Position numbers and translations under genes: made by a program. From Pycnococcus provasolii (Eukaryota > Chlorophyta > Pseudoscourfieldiophyceae > Pseudoscourfieldiales): a stretch of 64,000 bases of DNA. This document shows, piece by piece, positions 1 to 10,770 of the stretch (positions within the stretch are counted from its first letter, which is position 1; the number at the start of each line of letters is the position of its first letter). The notes under the pieces were generated by a model, which worked only from the letters and a program-made list of their open reading frames with translations, searched no databases and was not told the origin of the DNA. Location: positions 541,789-605,788 of the forward strand of contig CP150572.1 of assembly GCA_049487715.1 (NCBI GenBank). The letters run 5' to 3'.

Positions 1-1766
1 AAGGGGAGGGAAACCTTCTTTTCTTTCCAAACTAAATGCCAAAGGGCGCTGACTCGTTTCTCGCATTTGTGTTTTTGTTTTTTTTTACAGCGGAATTTCA
101 AGTCTCAAACTTCCCGTTTTGTAACTTCAAGTTCATTTTCCGTGGATTCGCGTCTTAGGTGGTCCCCCTTTCTTTTCGTCCTCTTCGGTCCCTCTAACCC
201 TCTTTCTGGGTTTCAACCACAAAGCTGACACGACACCTTTGGTCTGGTTTGGTTTGGTTCTTTCCTTTTAATTTCCTTTTCCCCTCTTCTTTCTGTGCAA
301 GGTTTCTGCATGTGATTCTCCAAGCGTTTCTCGGGCCTTTTTTCGTCTTTTTCCCGGTTTTACCCGGGTGCTTTATTATGGGTTTTTTTGTGACCGAAGG
401 GTCGGCAAAAGTGCATCCACGCGCCACATCCACGCGCCGCCCCCGAGTGACGTGGGACGATGAAGGGTCGGAATGAGAGATTCTATTATTCTCGTGCCAC
501 GCACTCTGCCCCTAGGTCGTCTCATTTTTACCGCCAAAACGAGAGGTAGGGTAGGTGGGCGCGTCGGAGATGGCGTGAACCTTCTAGATTGCAGAATCCT
601 GAAGGGTCGCGATGCCAGGGTTGCAGACCTCAACCTGAAGAAGGTTGACATCACGTGATGTGCCAGGTGCAGCCAGAGATGGCACCCATTCCATTCCTTC
701 CGGAATTCCCCCAGTCAGGCAACGGCACCCCAATTGGCGTCGTCGGGAAAAGGCGTAGGCCGGCCAATGCCACTGAGCGAGCTTGCCGGTCCTCCTTCCT
801 CCTTCCTTGCTCCCTCGGTGCTTCTTGAGGCTCGTCCTGAAATGCGTCGTGGAACGTCAAGTCGTTGCACCGGTGACTGGGTTTTCCTGCCACTGGCAGA
901 CTTGCCTGATGAGCGATGACTCACCTTATTTTAGGTCGATAGGACATGGTCAACTGTTGTCTTTTGTCAACGCCAAAGAAACACTTCCCCTTGGACCTTG
1001 GACCTTTGGAAGGAAGGAATTACAGTAACGTAAGAACTACAGTAAGAATAACTTAAGGTCCCTTGGCCTTCAAGGGGTGGTCAAGTTCCTTCCCGCACCC
1101 CTAAAAGGGGAAGGGAATCCTACAGTACCTGGTCAAGTTGCTCTTGGAACAGCTAGCTGGTCCCGTGACCAACCTGGTGGTCATCAAGGCATAGTAGACC
1201 TGGTCAAGGCCGCTAATAATAAGAGGAGCTCTAATAAGGGGAACAAGTTGTCTTCCGAACAGGTTGCCCTGTCATCAAAGAAAATGCCTGTTCTCGTATA
1301 AACATAACCCTAACAGCCTAACTAAGAACTACTGTATTCTTCCCCTTTAATTTTAAGGTAGTTCAGCTCGTCAGAAGAGGTGGTCGTGAAGTTCAGTTCG
1401 TCAAAGGGTTTTATTTGTTCCCTCTATAATACTCGTAGAAGATCGTCGTCGTCCGGAGACCCCTCATCACGCCCCAGGGGTCTCATTCTCCGTCCCAGGC
1501 AGGCGCCGGGTGTGCTCGCAACATCAGGCTTAAGCATCCTTGTTAACAGTGCGAGTCGTAAAGTATTCTTGTTGGCATACCTCTAGTATATACGAGACAC
1601 ACTCAGCTGGTGTATAGCTCGTGTATCCGTACTGGGCGGGCTAAGCGAGCGAGCGAGCGAGCGAGCGAAGTTCGAGACATAACGAGTGGCGTGTTGCAGG
1701 AGGCGTGTTCATTTGGCTCTGGCTCGAAATCGTTTCGTGCGTGAGCCTATTGTGAGCCTCACTCTC
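1..1766. other. Left-edge spacer with no convincing gene
   Basis: I find no gene here: the open frames are short, overlap on both strands and resemble no family. The stretch carries pyrimidine-rich tracts, several TACAGTA/TACTGTA motifs (1021, 1038, 1121, 1330), one telomere-like ACCCTAA near 1308 and a GCGA microsatellite at 1644-1669 just before the next gene. It probably holds the promoter and 5' UTR of the gene starting at 1767. A non-coding or spliced 5' exon cannot be excluded. Confidence 0.6.
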
Positions 1767-4700
1767 ATGTCCTCCATGGCCATGTCTCACCCAGCCTCAG
1801 GGGGTGCCTCTGAGGCTCCCTTGGAAGGTACAACATCTGAAGAAGGTGGTGGTGGTGGTTTGGCCGCCTCCCTGGCCTCAGAAGAAGTCAATGTCGTCCC
1901 TCCGTCAGCTCCGTCCGTTTCGTTCGTGTCATCCTCCTCTGGGGTCGTCCGTGGTGGTGGTGGTGACGACGACGACAATGACGACAATGACCTGTCATCG
2001 TCTGCTGCCAATGATGACTTTAAAAAAAATAATAATAATAACGGTGGTGGTGATAACTCAGGCTCCTCTGATAATAATCTGGACAAGCACGGGAACGTCT
2101 CGTACCTGTACAGGCACCTCGCGCTTGACGCGTCGCAAACCACGAAAACGGCGTCGGAAACACTCGCTTCGCGATTTGCATCGCGGTGGCACAAAAACTC
2201 TGTCACGGATGACACGAGAAGGAAAGTCAGAAGGAGCTTTTTTGCACTCGAGCAAGGTGCGCGAATGCAGCAGGGCGTTGACGCCGTCTACAGGTGGTGT
2301 TCCGCCAACCGATTCTTTCAGCAGCTGCCTCCACACGCCTGCCACTACATATGCTCCGTAGCTACCGTGCGCGTGCTTGCCCTTAACGAAGTGCTCGGAA
2401 GGTGCAACCCCAGACGTGCTGTACGTCGTGCTCGACGGATCCGTCGCCCTGTATGACGACGCTGACGCGGTTGGGCGCAGACTACTCGAATCACAAGAAG
2501 ACGACTCGGAAGACGACGCCGCGGCCGCCGCCGCCGCCGCAGCGGCGGAATCGGATGAGAAGAAGAAGGATGCTGGCGCCTCCTCCTCCGCTCAGCAGCA
2601 ACTGCCGGAGTTTGTCAAGCCGGAACTGCACGAACAAATACTTGGCGAGCTTAACTTGGTCGCCTACATAGGTGACAGCTTCGGGGAACCATCCTCGAAG
2701 AAGTTCGTGCCTCATGCCGTCGTCGCTCTCGAACCGAAAACGGAAGTGCTTCGCATCTCGATGTCGGACTACAGCAAGATTCTGAGGAAAACCATCAACT
2801 CGATGGCACTCAGCGAAGCCGTGCGCGACATCTTACTCAAGCCGGGAAACGAACGCACGGGCGACGACCTGCGCATTGCCGCGGACGCCATGTCAAGGCA
2901 CAGCTTCTTTTCCAGCCTGCCCGCGCCAACCGTGCATGGCATGATGCCGTCGATCCGCCTCATCTCCGTTCCCGCACGAGGCGTGGTGTTCATGCAGGGC
3001 GACGTCGGATCGTCGTTCTACATCATCATCAAGGGAAGCGTTTCCATCCACTACAAGCAGTCCGACTCCGTGAAGGCGATCGTGGATACCATCATGGGCG
3101 ACGACGGCAAGTCGCACACGAGCACAAAGGTGTCGACGTTCGAGATGAACGAACCCACCGCAACCCCGCTGTCGATGCAATTCAACGTTGTCGAAAAGTT
3201 TGGGAAGTGCGTTGACCTTCTCAACGAAGGCGATGGCTTTGGCGAGCGAGCGCTGCTTTCCAAGGATGTGGAGCAAAGGTCCGCGTCCGCAGTCGCGCGC
3301 GAGGAGGTGGAGCTGCTGGTCGTGCCGAAGGCGGACTTTGAGCACCTCATGAAGGACGAGAGTGCAGGTCGGCAGGTGTTCAACCCGCACCGACTGCGGG
3401 ACATCTTTCAGAAGGATATCAACTTGCGCACGGAGGAGGATGTCTCGCTGATGGTGAGCTTCACGCGCGAGCTGCGGTTCTTCCAGAACATGACGTCCAT
3501 GCGGAGCATGCGAGAGCTGCTGCGGCGCTCGCAGCACCTTCGCCTTCTTCCGAATCGCCTCGTCATCGTGCAGGGGGACATTGGCGAGCACTTCTACGTC
3601 GTGCTGTCAGGCCGCATCTCGGTGCATGTCAAGGATGACAACTCTCTCATTGACACGTCGACGTCGAGCGTCTACAAAGCGGTCGCGGGAGGCCTCGCCT
3701 CCATTCCCCCGCCTGGCAAGGACTCGTCGAAAGTTGGCGACATCACGTCGCTGCATGGTCCCCTCCTTCGCATCCTGTACATGGGTTCCAGCTTTGGTGA
3801 GATGGCGCTGCTGAATCGGGCGCCGCGCACGGCGACCATCGTTACGCAGGAAGAGTGCGAGTTCGCGGTCATCTCACGCGAGGACTACAACCTCGTCGTG
3901 CGAAAAGATCACGAGCGCGAGTTGGCGCGCAAGGCGAGCGTTCTTCTGAGCCTGCCGCGCGTGCGCGACTGGCCGCGCACGAAGATCATGCGCCTGTGCT
4001 ACAGCCTGCAACTGTCCAAGTGCGACAGAGGCACGCAACTGTTTGCCGAGGGCAAGACAAGCTCGCAGCTCTTTTTCCTCCTCGAAGGAATGGTGCGACT
4101 CTCCAAGGGGCGCAAGGTGTTGACGAAGCTTACCGCACCGGAGACGGTTGCCGTGCCACAGCAGAAGCAGCAGATGCAGTTGGATGAGACGGGCGAGTAT
4201 TTGATGTCGACGGGTGGCAGCGTCGGATCGATGCCGGAGCATGGCAGTGGGGCGGAGATGATGTCCGTGTCCAAGATCAGATCGCTGGACTTCATGAATC
4301 GTCGGCAGCAGCAGACCATGAATCGCTCCGCCGAAAAAGACACGGGCAAGGCAAGCATGAAGATATCTGGAATGTCACCCCTGGCGCTCGACAAGACGAC
4401 CGGAAAGTCGCGGAAGGATGCGCCAACGCAGCGTGGAAACAACAACAATGGCGGGTCGACGACGTTCGACGTGGTGGACATGGGAGATCGATCCAAGGCG
4501 AACCTCGGCTCTCGTGCGGGCCGCTCCGCCGCGAGCTCGGGTCAGAATCAGGGAGGTCCCGGCAGCAAGTCAGGTGGCATCCCGCTTGCCAGCCCAGCGT
4601 CAGCTCTTTACTCTGGCGTTGAGGTGGCACAGGTGGGTCGTGGTGAGGTGCTCGGCCTTCTCTCCGCGATCACTGGCAAGCCCGAGGTGATGACGGCCGT

Positions 4701-5958
4701 GACGTTGACCCATGTGGAGGGGTATCGATGCGATGCCATGGAAATCCTGAAACAGGTGCCCGCTGACGTCGTCACGGTGTGGTACGAGGCGGAGGCTGCG
4801 GCGGCAAGACTTCGGCTGGAGAGGTTCCCGGAAATGCTCGATACCGTTGGACTTGCGATAACGTCTTCACGCCGTAGAGGGAAGGAAGATGGCCCAGGCC
4901 AGTCGAAGCTGCGCCCGCATGCGGCGGTCCCCGCACTGACGGAAACGGTAGACGTGGTGACAGAATATCCCGCGCTCGAAGGTTGGTACGGTGGTGACGA
5001 GAAGAAGCCTCCGCCGACTCAGTCGTCTATGTCAGCAAGGTCCAAGCAGTTGGCTCTCGAGGCGCCTCGCCTCGCGCCACGACGCTCTGAGCTTGAGGCG
5101 ATATCGGACTCCATCGTGCGCAAGGCGAATCGTGGTGCGTCGACGGCACGGCAAATCTACCGCAGCCTCGAGGTGGATGCCGAGGTATCAACCTCCTCGG
5201 AAGGCAGGGGTCGAATGAGCGTGTATTATCACCCTGTCGATGCTGCCAGCACAGACCCGAAAACGCCACGCCGTTCTGAGGCGCTCTCGAACAGAGTGAG
5301 AGCACGATCGCCTCGTCGCAACGCGAAGGTGGAAGAGGAGAATGATGTGGCAGCCGCGATTGCCGCGGCGCTGAAACGCTCCGCATCTTACAGGAGCCTC
5401 GTGGCAAGTGGTGAGGGCATGAGCACTTCAGCAGCGAATGAGACAACGACTTCCACGACGCCGAAGCTACCTCCTCTTCGTCTTGACAAGGTTGCCGGTG
5501 CTCCCGCTGCTGGTAGCAGCGTGGAGTCCCCGCGTGCTCCCACATCAGGGAAACGCGTAAAAAAGCCGCTAATGACGCGGTGGCGAGGCTGGGAGACGGA
5601 GCGCAAGTTTCGCAATGCGGAACTGCAAGAGCAGAAGCAAGAGGATGGCGACGGAGCGAAAAACCAAAGTGGCGCATCCGGCGAAACTAGTCCCGCGTTA
5701 CGCAAGAAGCAGATGCAAGAGGAGTTTACCGTGGTCGTTAGTCCGCGTGGCAAGCCGATGCGTCGCTACGAACTCGACTCAGAGTCTGTGCCTGTGAAGT
5801 ACGGCACGACGCGACTTGCCTACAGCATTCCTGATGAGAAGGCGCGGCAAGCGAGCGGGCACTACCTGGAGAGGACCGTCGTCACGTACGAGCGTGAGCA
5901 CATCAAGGCTGTGATGAAAAACATGAAGGCGTCGACGAAAGACAAGGGTCAGAAGTGA
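1767..5958 (+). CDS. Multi-domain cyclic-nucleotide-binding protein (frame broken near 2390)
   Basis: The protein carries about four tandem cyclic-nucleotide-binding (cNBD) folds and no kinase or channel domain. The ATG at 1767 opens a Ser/Gly/Asp-rich N-terminus that runs into cNBD1. The frame must then move by +1 near 2385-2395, because the cNBD1 strand VRVLALNEVL lies in one frame and its continuation (EGATPDVLYVVLDG) lies in the next. cNBD1 is split by an alanine- and acid-rich insert. cNBD2 (FMQGDVGSSFYIIIKG, FGERALL) has lost the Pro-Arg of the phosphate-binding cassette. cNBD3 has a canonical cassette (FGEMALLNRAPRTATI), so it is the best candidate to bind cAMP or cGMP. cNBD4 is degenerate. 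The C-terminal third is disordered and basic. It could be a signalling scaffold or a flagellar or ciliary cNMP sensor; that role is inference. It is tail-to-tail with POLD3. The frame break may be an assembly indel or a real frameshift. Confidence 0.8.
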
Positions 5959-6308
5959 TAAAGAATGTGTACATAAATCTATAAAAATACTATGTCTAAA
6001 CAAGGTGTGACCGTTGAGTAGTCAAGTAAGTGTGACCGTTGAGTCATCGTGTTGATGCACGGTTGGTGGCGATGGCGACGACATCAACGAAAACAAGTCG
6101 CAACAGGAGCCCTCACTACGCCAACGAATTCGCCCTGATAGAGTGATACAACCTTCGAAATCACCTGCGCAATGTACAAAAACGCGCAGTGAATGGCACC
6201 GGTGAATGGGCTGAATGGTGAAAGTGAATGGTGTGAATGGACGACCGCTGGACAGAGTAAAGTGCAACTTCATTACTGAATGAGGCATCTCAGCGTTTTT
6301 CCAACATC
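5959..6308. other. Convergent 3' intergenic region with short tandem repeats
   Basis: This is the tail-to-tail gap between the cNMP-binding gene and POLD3. It holds two copies of GTGTGACCGTTGAGT 25 bp apart (about 6006 and 6031) and a run of GTGAATGG-like units near 6189-6241. I see no gene; these are probably 3' UTR sequences. Confidence 0.5.
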
Positions 6309-6507
6309 TTACTTTTTCGTGAAGAACGACGCAATGCCGCGCTGCTTCTTCTTATCCGGAGCACCACCGGCTGCTGGTTTGGGTGGTGACGTCGGCTTTT
6401 TCGTTGTCGCTGGCTTGGGTGCTGGGGCTGCTGCTGTCTGTTTTTGAGCAGGAGGAGGGGGGGCTGTTGCGGCGGGAGTTGGCTTTGCTGTTGTGGCGGC
6501 AGGTGGT

Positions 6508-6543
<36 letters not shown>

Positions 6544-7235
6544 ATGACGACGCGCGCTCTCTTCTTGGCCATAGGAGGAGGTGAGTCTGCGGCAGCGGCA
6601 GCGGCAGCGGGAGGTTGTTTGGGAGCAGCGGCAGGAGGTGCGGCGGGAGGTGCGACAGGCGGCGCGGCCGTAGGTTTCCCTGAGGGTGCCGCTTGTTGCT
6701 TTATCGCTTTCGCAGGAGCAGATGTTGTGTGAGTCACCGTAGCAGCAGGAGGTTGGTTCTTAGCGTGTGCAGCTGCCGCTGCCGCCGCCGATATGACAGT
6801 CGCAGGTTGAATTTCGTGTTTCAGCATGACGTTGGGGTGTGCAATCGCGTCGTCTTCGTCGTGTGCGTACATTTCCTCCAAAGAAGCGGTGGCTTCGTTA
6901 GGCGCGATGCCGTACACCGCGACTTGTTTCTTATGATGTGATTCGTGAGAATCACCACCTGTTTTCATTTGAAAATCAGCCAACGTGGTATCGAGAGCCT
7001 CGAACGGCACAACGGCGAGTCCCTTTTTCAAGGATGCGACTTCGAAGAGCGCTTGTTTGATGGATCCAGGGTTACGAGTTAAGTATCTGGCTAATATCAT
7101 CTTAGCTTCTGTTGCGCCGGTGTTAAAGTTGCGTTGTATGCTTTTGTACGTGACAGGAGTACTCGCATCAGTCAGCTGCGTGCGTATGTGGTCAAACACG
7201 GCATCCGTGGAGACAGAGGTGGCTGTGGTGGCCAT
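6309..7235 (-). CDS. POLD3: DNA polymerase delta subunit 3 (p66/Cdc27)
   Basis: This is a non-catalytic subunit of replicative DNA polymerase delta that links the polymerase to the PCNA clamp in the nucleus. The N-terminal ~110 residues look like the winged-helix region of the family (TYKSIQRNFNTGATEAKMIL, then a strand ending KKGLAVVPFE). The middle and C-terminal parts are Ala/Pro/Lys-rich and disordered, with an Asp run near residue 230. The last residues are a textbook PCNA-interacting (PIP) box, QRGIASFF, at about 298-305 of 308. The start at 7235 (MATTATSV) is preferred over the upstream open frame, which reads through telomere-like repeats and has no family similarity. It is head-to-head with Aurora kinase, which suggests shared cell-cycle control. 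The identification rests on the architecture plus the PIP box; the N-terminal match is by eye. Confidence 0.82.
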
Positions 7236-7720
7236 GGAGGCGTGTATTTTGAAAACAACAAACACACACGTGGTGTGGTGTTGAGGTGGGCCGGATTCCG
7301 AACCCCGGCGGGAAATGGGGACGGGAAAGAAAACCCAACCCCTAAACCTTGACGGGTAAACCCAACCCCTAAACCCAACCCCTACCGTAAAAGATGCGCA
7401 GGCTGGAAGGGAAAACCAGAGGGAAAATGGCAAAATCAAAATGCCTTATTAGGGTTACGATAGACTAGGGTTAGGTGGTTAGGGTTTGGACGAGGTAATT
7501 AAGTTCCCTTCGGATTGTTCCCCCCAGGGGGGGGGGGGGGGGAAGGGGGTTGTTGACTTTTTTGGTTTGGGGGAGGTTCCGGCTCCCTCTCAGGTGTCCG
7601 GACCCTCTCAGGTCCCCCAGGCACCAGGGCCTTTGCAAACGACAGACAACAAACACGAAGTGTCCGTTGGTGTCTGTCATTTTCCTCCTTCAACTTCAAG
7701 GTTCCACTCGTACTCGTTCC
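7236..7720. promoter_or_regulatory. Divergent POLD3/Aurora promoter with telomere-like motifs
   Basis: This gap of about 485 bp separates two cell-cycle genes transcribed away from each other. CCCTAAAC-type repeats lie at about 7325-7384 on the POLD3 side. TTAGGGTT-type repeats lie at about 7447-7488 on the Aurora side, followed by a run of 16 G at 7527-7542. Relative to each gene, the sense strand reads TTAGGG-like. Such telobox-like elements are known promoter elements of replication and ribosomal genes in plants. A regulatory role here is inference. Confidence 0.5.
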
Positions 7721-9001
7721 ATGGAGACGCTCGCTTCGTTCATGCACACGAATAACATTGATAACAAGGAGAATCTTGTGGACGTGCCTGGTCATGGGGG
7801 TGGTGGTGGTTTCCATGCTCCAGGTGGTGGTTTGAATCATGCTTTTCCTGGTGGTGCGAACATCATGGGTGGTCAGGGTCAGGGTCATGGCTCGTATTCT
7901 TCTCAGAAACAACAACAACACAATGGTCATGGTGGTGTTGGTGGTGGTGGTGGTCATAATCAGCAGCCTACCTCCGCGTGGCGGCGACACCTTGGGAATC
8001 AAGGTGGTGGGGGTGGACAAGCAGGAGCAGGTCCAGGAGCATCTGGGAATAACAACATGGAGACGACACCTGCCGCTTCCGCGTATGGAGCACAAGGGAA
8101 CAACGCTGCAGCAGCAGCACCGCCCCACGGACGAGGGTGGTCCATCGACGACTTTGACATTGGAAGGCCGCTCGGACAGGGCAAGTTTGGAAACGTATAC
8201 CTCGCGCGAGAGAAGAAAAGCCAGTTCATCGTCGCGCTCAAGGTGCTCTTCAAAACCCAGCTGCAGTCGAGCCACGTCGAGCACCAGCTGCGACGCGAGG
8301 TGGAGATACAAAGCCACCTGCGACACCCAAACATACTCAGGCTCTTCGGATACTTCTACGACGACGAGAAGGTGTACCTCATCCTCGAGTATGCCGCACG
8401 TGGGGAACTCTACAAAGAGCTGCAGAGATGCACGAACTTCGACGAAAGGCGCGCGGCGACGTACATTGCGAGCTTAGCGCGAGCACTCACGTACTGCCAC
8501 CAGAAGCACGTCATTCACAGAGACATCAAGCCTGAGAACCTGCTCATTGGCATGAAGGGGGAGCTGAAGATTGCCGACTTTGGATGGTCCGTGCACGCGC
8601 CCTCGAACCGACGCACGACGCTGTGCGGAACACTCGACTACCTGCCCCCCGAGATGGTCGAAGGCCTGCCTCACGACCACAGCGTGGACGTGTGGAGTCT
8701 CGGCGTGCTCTGCTTCGAGTTTCTGTTTGGGTTCCCGCCGTTCGAGGCTATGGGGCACAGCGAGACGTACCGCCGCATCCTGAAGGTTGACCTGCAGTTC
8801 CCGTCCGTCGAGGACATGCGTCGCCGCGTCGCGTCGTCTCACAGCGGCGGCGGTAACGTCGAGGTCTCCGATGGAGCGAAGGACCTGATTCGCAAGCTGC
8901 TGATGAAGTCGCCGCGCATGCGCATGTCTCTCGAGGACGTGCTGAAGCACCCTTGGATCAAGGCAAACGCGGATCCAACGGGGCAGGTTGTGTACGCATG
9001 A
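7721..9001 (+). CDS. Aurora protein kinase
   Basis: This is a mitotic Ser/Thr kinase acting at centrosomes, spindle or centromeres. The N-terminal ~140 residues are Gly/His/Asn-rich and disordered, with a KEN degron at residues 16-18 (NKENL), a known APC/C-Cdh1 recognition motif. The kinase domain is complete: Gly loop [11 protein letters not shown], catalytic Lys174, HRDIKPEN with Asp268, and DFG Asp286. The activation loop reads [16 protein letters not shown], with the T-loop Thr at about 300, followed by DYLPPEM. The DFGWSVHAP plus [15 protein letters not shown] block is diagnostic of Aurora rather than of other AGC-like kinases. The ATG at 7721 (CCATGG) is the first good start and retains the KEN box. 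No second Aurora is in the window, so the A or B type cannot be assigned. It shares a promoter with POLD3. Confidence 0.95.
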   Translation: METLASFMHTNNIDNKENLVDVPGHGGGGGFHAPGGGLNHAFPGGANIMGGQGQGHGSYSSQKQQQHNGHGGVGGGGGHNQQPTSAWRRHLGNQGGGGGQAGAGPGASGNNNMETTPAASAYGAQGNNAAAAAPPHGRGWSIDDFDIGRPLGQGKFGNVYLAREKKSQFIVALKVLFKTQLQSSHVEHQLRREVEIQSHLRHPNILRLFGYFYDDEKVYLILEYAARGELYKELQRCTNFDERRAATYIASLARALTYCHQKHVIHRDIKPENLLIGMKGELKIADFGWSVHAPSNRRTTLCGTLDYLPPEMVEGLPHDHSVDVWSLGVLCFEFLFGFPPFEAMGHSETYRRILKVDLQFPSVEDMRRRVASSHSGGGNVEVSDGAKDLIRKLLMKSPRMRMSLEDVLKHPWIKANADPTGQVVYA

Positions 9002-9062
9002 CGTTAAATTCTTCTTTATTTCTGTTGCACACAAGCTCAGCTGGCTAGCTGGATAAATGGCT

Positions 9063-9087
9063 TGCTGCTGCTGCTGCTGCTGCTGCT
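9063..9087. repeat. TGC trinucleotide microsatellite
   Basis: About eight TGC units lie just downstream of the Aurora stop, probably in its 3' UTR. The gap of about 335 bp around it (9002-9337) has no gene. It contains a C-rich stretch near 9240-9285 that may be the leader of the next gene. Confidence 0.8.
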
Positions 9088-9337
9088 TTGGGTTGATATC
9101 ACATCGCGAGCTCAGGTGGCTGCTCGGCAGCAGCGGCGGCAGCGGCGAAAAATCCACCCTGCGATCCACAACACGTTGTAATGACAACGGCTCTATCTCT
9201 TTCATGCAAAAATCCCCGCCCGAGTACACGTGTTTTGTTCCCTCCCCCAACACCCCACCCCCCCCCGGAAGCCCCGCCCCGAACCAGATTTGGATGTTCA
9301 TTTCACCTTTGAACGAAGCAGGCTGAAGAGCGCATCC

Positions 9338-9724
9338 ATGTCGTCGTCGGACGTGGCTTCGCTGATGGCTCTGCGCGCAAACATAGCGAAGATGGAGGAC
9401 AAGGTGGTTGCGCGTTCCGTTCACATGGACCGCGCGCGCGCGTCTCTTTCTGCGGTGGACGCGGATCTGTCGTCGACGCGTACGGCGACGGCATCTATGG
9501 TGGCAGAGGAGAAGCGTCTTCGCGTGCAGACGCGCCACCTGAAGCAGGAGGCTCTCGCGCACAAGACGGCTATGGAGGCGCGTGCTGCTGAGAATGGTCG
9601 TGCTCGTTCTCACTTGGTGGAGCGCGAGTCCGCACTCAAAGCGTGCACGCATCGTCGCGACGGTCTGGGTGCGAAGTACGAGAAGGCGCTGGCTGAGTGC
9701 ACAAATTTACCCGTGGATGACTAA
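9338..9724 (+). CDS. Small coiled-coil protein, unassigned
   Basis: This is a 128-residue protein that is almost entirely charged and Ala-rich helix with heptad-like spacing (MALRANIAKMEDKVVARSVH and onward). It ends in a short acidic tail (NLPVDD). I do not recognise the family. The size and composition would suit a small subunit of a coiled-coil complex, for example at the kinetochore, centrosome or a vesicle tether, but nothing in the sequence decides between these. The start at 9338 is the first ATG of the continuous helical part; the open frame upstream is Pro-rich and reads through a C-rich leader. It lies downstream of Aurora on the same strand. Confidence 0.6.
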   Translation: MSSSDVASLMALRANIAKMEDKVVARSVHMDRARASLSAVDADLSSTRTATASMVAEEKRLRVQTRHLKQEALAHKTAMEARAAENGRARSHLVERESALKACTHRRDGLGAKYEKALAECTNLPVDD

Positions 9725-10148
9725 ATTGACTGCGGCACAACAATTAATTTATGCAAGGGGTACGTGAATACAAGCATACTACATCGTTGCTTCGTATCCC
9801 AAATAACATGCTCTAATAACATGATTGAACAATCTGATAAATTTAAAAATCACATTTGCAAATTGCGTCAAGATTCTGACACGACCATAATGATTAATGA
9901 AGTAACCAATCATCGTGAGTGAGTGAATCGATCGGACCACCACCTGAGTGAACACAAAAATCAAATACATGTATACAGTACAGACATGCGAAGGCAAACA
10001 ACTACTTAAGGTGAATGAAAACGTGTCAACTCGAGACGTACCCAATCATGTTGTGAGAGCGCGCAACAGCAAGTCAGCAACAATCTGAACATTATTCCGG
10101 AAATTCTAATTTTTCCTAAACCCCCAACCGGTAGTGTTGTTCCGTTTG
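9725..10148. other. AT-rich spacer before the mobile element
   Basis: I see no gene. The region is AT-rich compared with its neighbours, holds one TACAGTA motif at 9974 and ends at the left boundary of the YR element. Confidence 0.6.
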
Positions 10149-10276
10149 TTTTCTTGCTCTCCTAGACGGTGTGGAGGAGAGTGTCCCTCAGCCAAACCCA
10201 AAGCCTGCTCAAAAACCCGATAACCTCTCCAGCCTGTCAGTTCACGCGCGAACACGTGAGCTGACGGCTGCCCGCC
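10149..10276. repeat. Split direct repeat A, outer copy
   Basis: This 128-bp sequence recurs at 10610-10737 with an offset of 461 bp. It forms the outer end of the YR element. A 14-bp G-rich linker separates it from repeat B. Confidence 0.9.
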
Positions 10277-10290
10277 GGGCGGGTGGGTGG

Positions 10291-10609
10291 GTGTATTAAA
10301 AGAAATATGAACCCAATATTCCCTCTCCCTCTTCCCTCGAGCCGTACCGCAGTGAGTCACCGCGCCAAGAGGCGGCCGTGCCTCAAGGGGTATCCCCCCC
10401 TGCTGTGCGTGCTCTGTGTTCCCCTGTCGTGTTCCCTTAGAGTGTTGTTCCGGTGTCCCCTTCCGTAGGTGTCGTCCATTCGTCGTGCCGCTGGCAACCC
10501 TAGAAAGGCCAACCACGCAGCATTAGAACCCTGTTCCCGGCTGCTGCGAAAACGGCGGTTTATGCGCGTCTCGCGCGCTCGCCACTCCAAACCCTGCTCC
10601 GCTCTATTC
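10291..10609. repeat. Split direct repeat B, internal copy
   Basis: This 319-bp sequence recurs at 13437-13755 with an offset of 3146 bp. It abuts repeat A at 10610, forming the B1-A2 junction typical of split-repeat YR elements. Confidence 0.9.
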
Positions 10610-10737
10610 TTTTCTTGCTCTCCTAGACGGTGTGGAGGAGAGTGTCCCTCAGCCAAACCCAAAGCCTGCTCAAAAACCCGATAACCTCTCCAGCCTGTCA
10701 GTTCACGCGCGAACACGTGAGCTGACGGCTGCCCGCC
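10610..10737. repeat. Split direct repeat A, inner copy
   Basis: This is the second 128-bp copy of repeat A. It lies immediately downstream, in element sense, of the recombinase gene. Confidence 0.9.
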
Positions 10738-10770
10738 AATTCAGCACCAACAAGGGAGGGTGGGTGGGAA

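Noticed and set aside
2389-2402. Very short intron joining the two cNMP frames
   Set aside because: A 13-14 nt GT-AG segment exists but is far shorter than the only confirmed intron (103 bp); an indel or frameshift is simpler.
6490-6545. (GTC)n tract as a possible CRISPR or regulatory repeat
   Set aside because: It is the Asp run of POLD3; similar trinucleotide runs occur inside other genes as amino-acid repeats.
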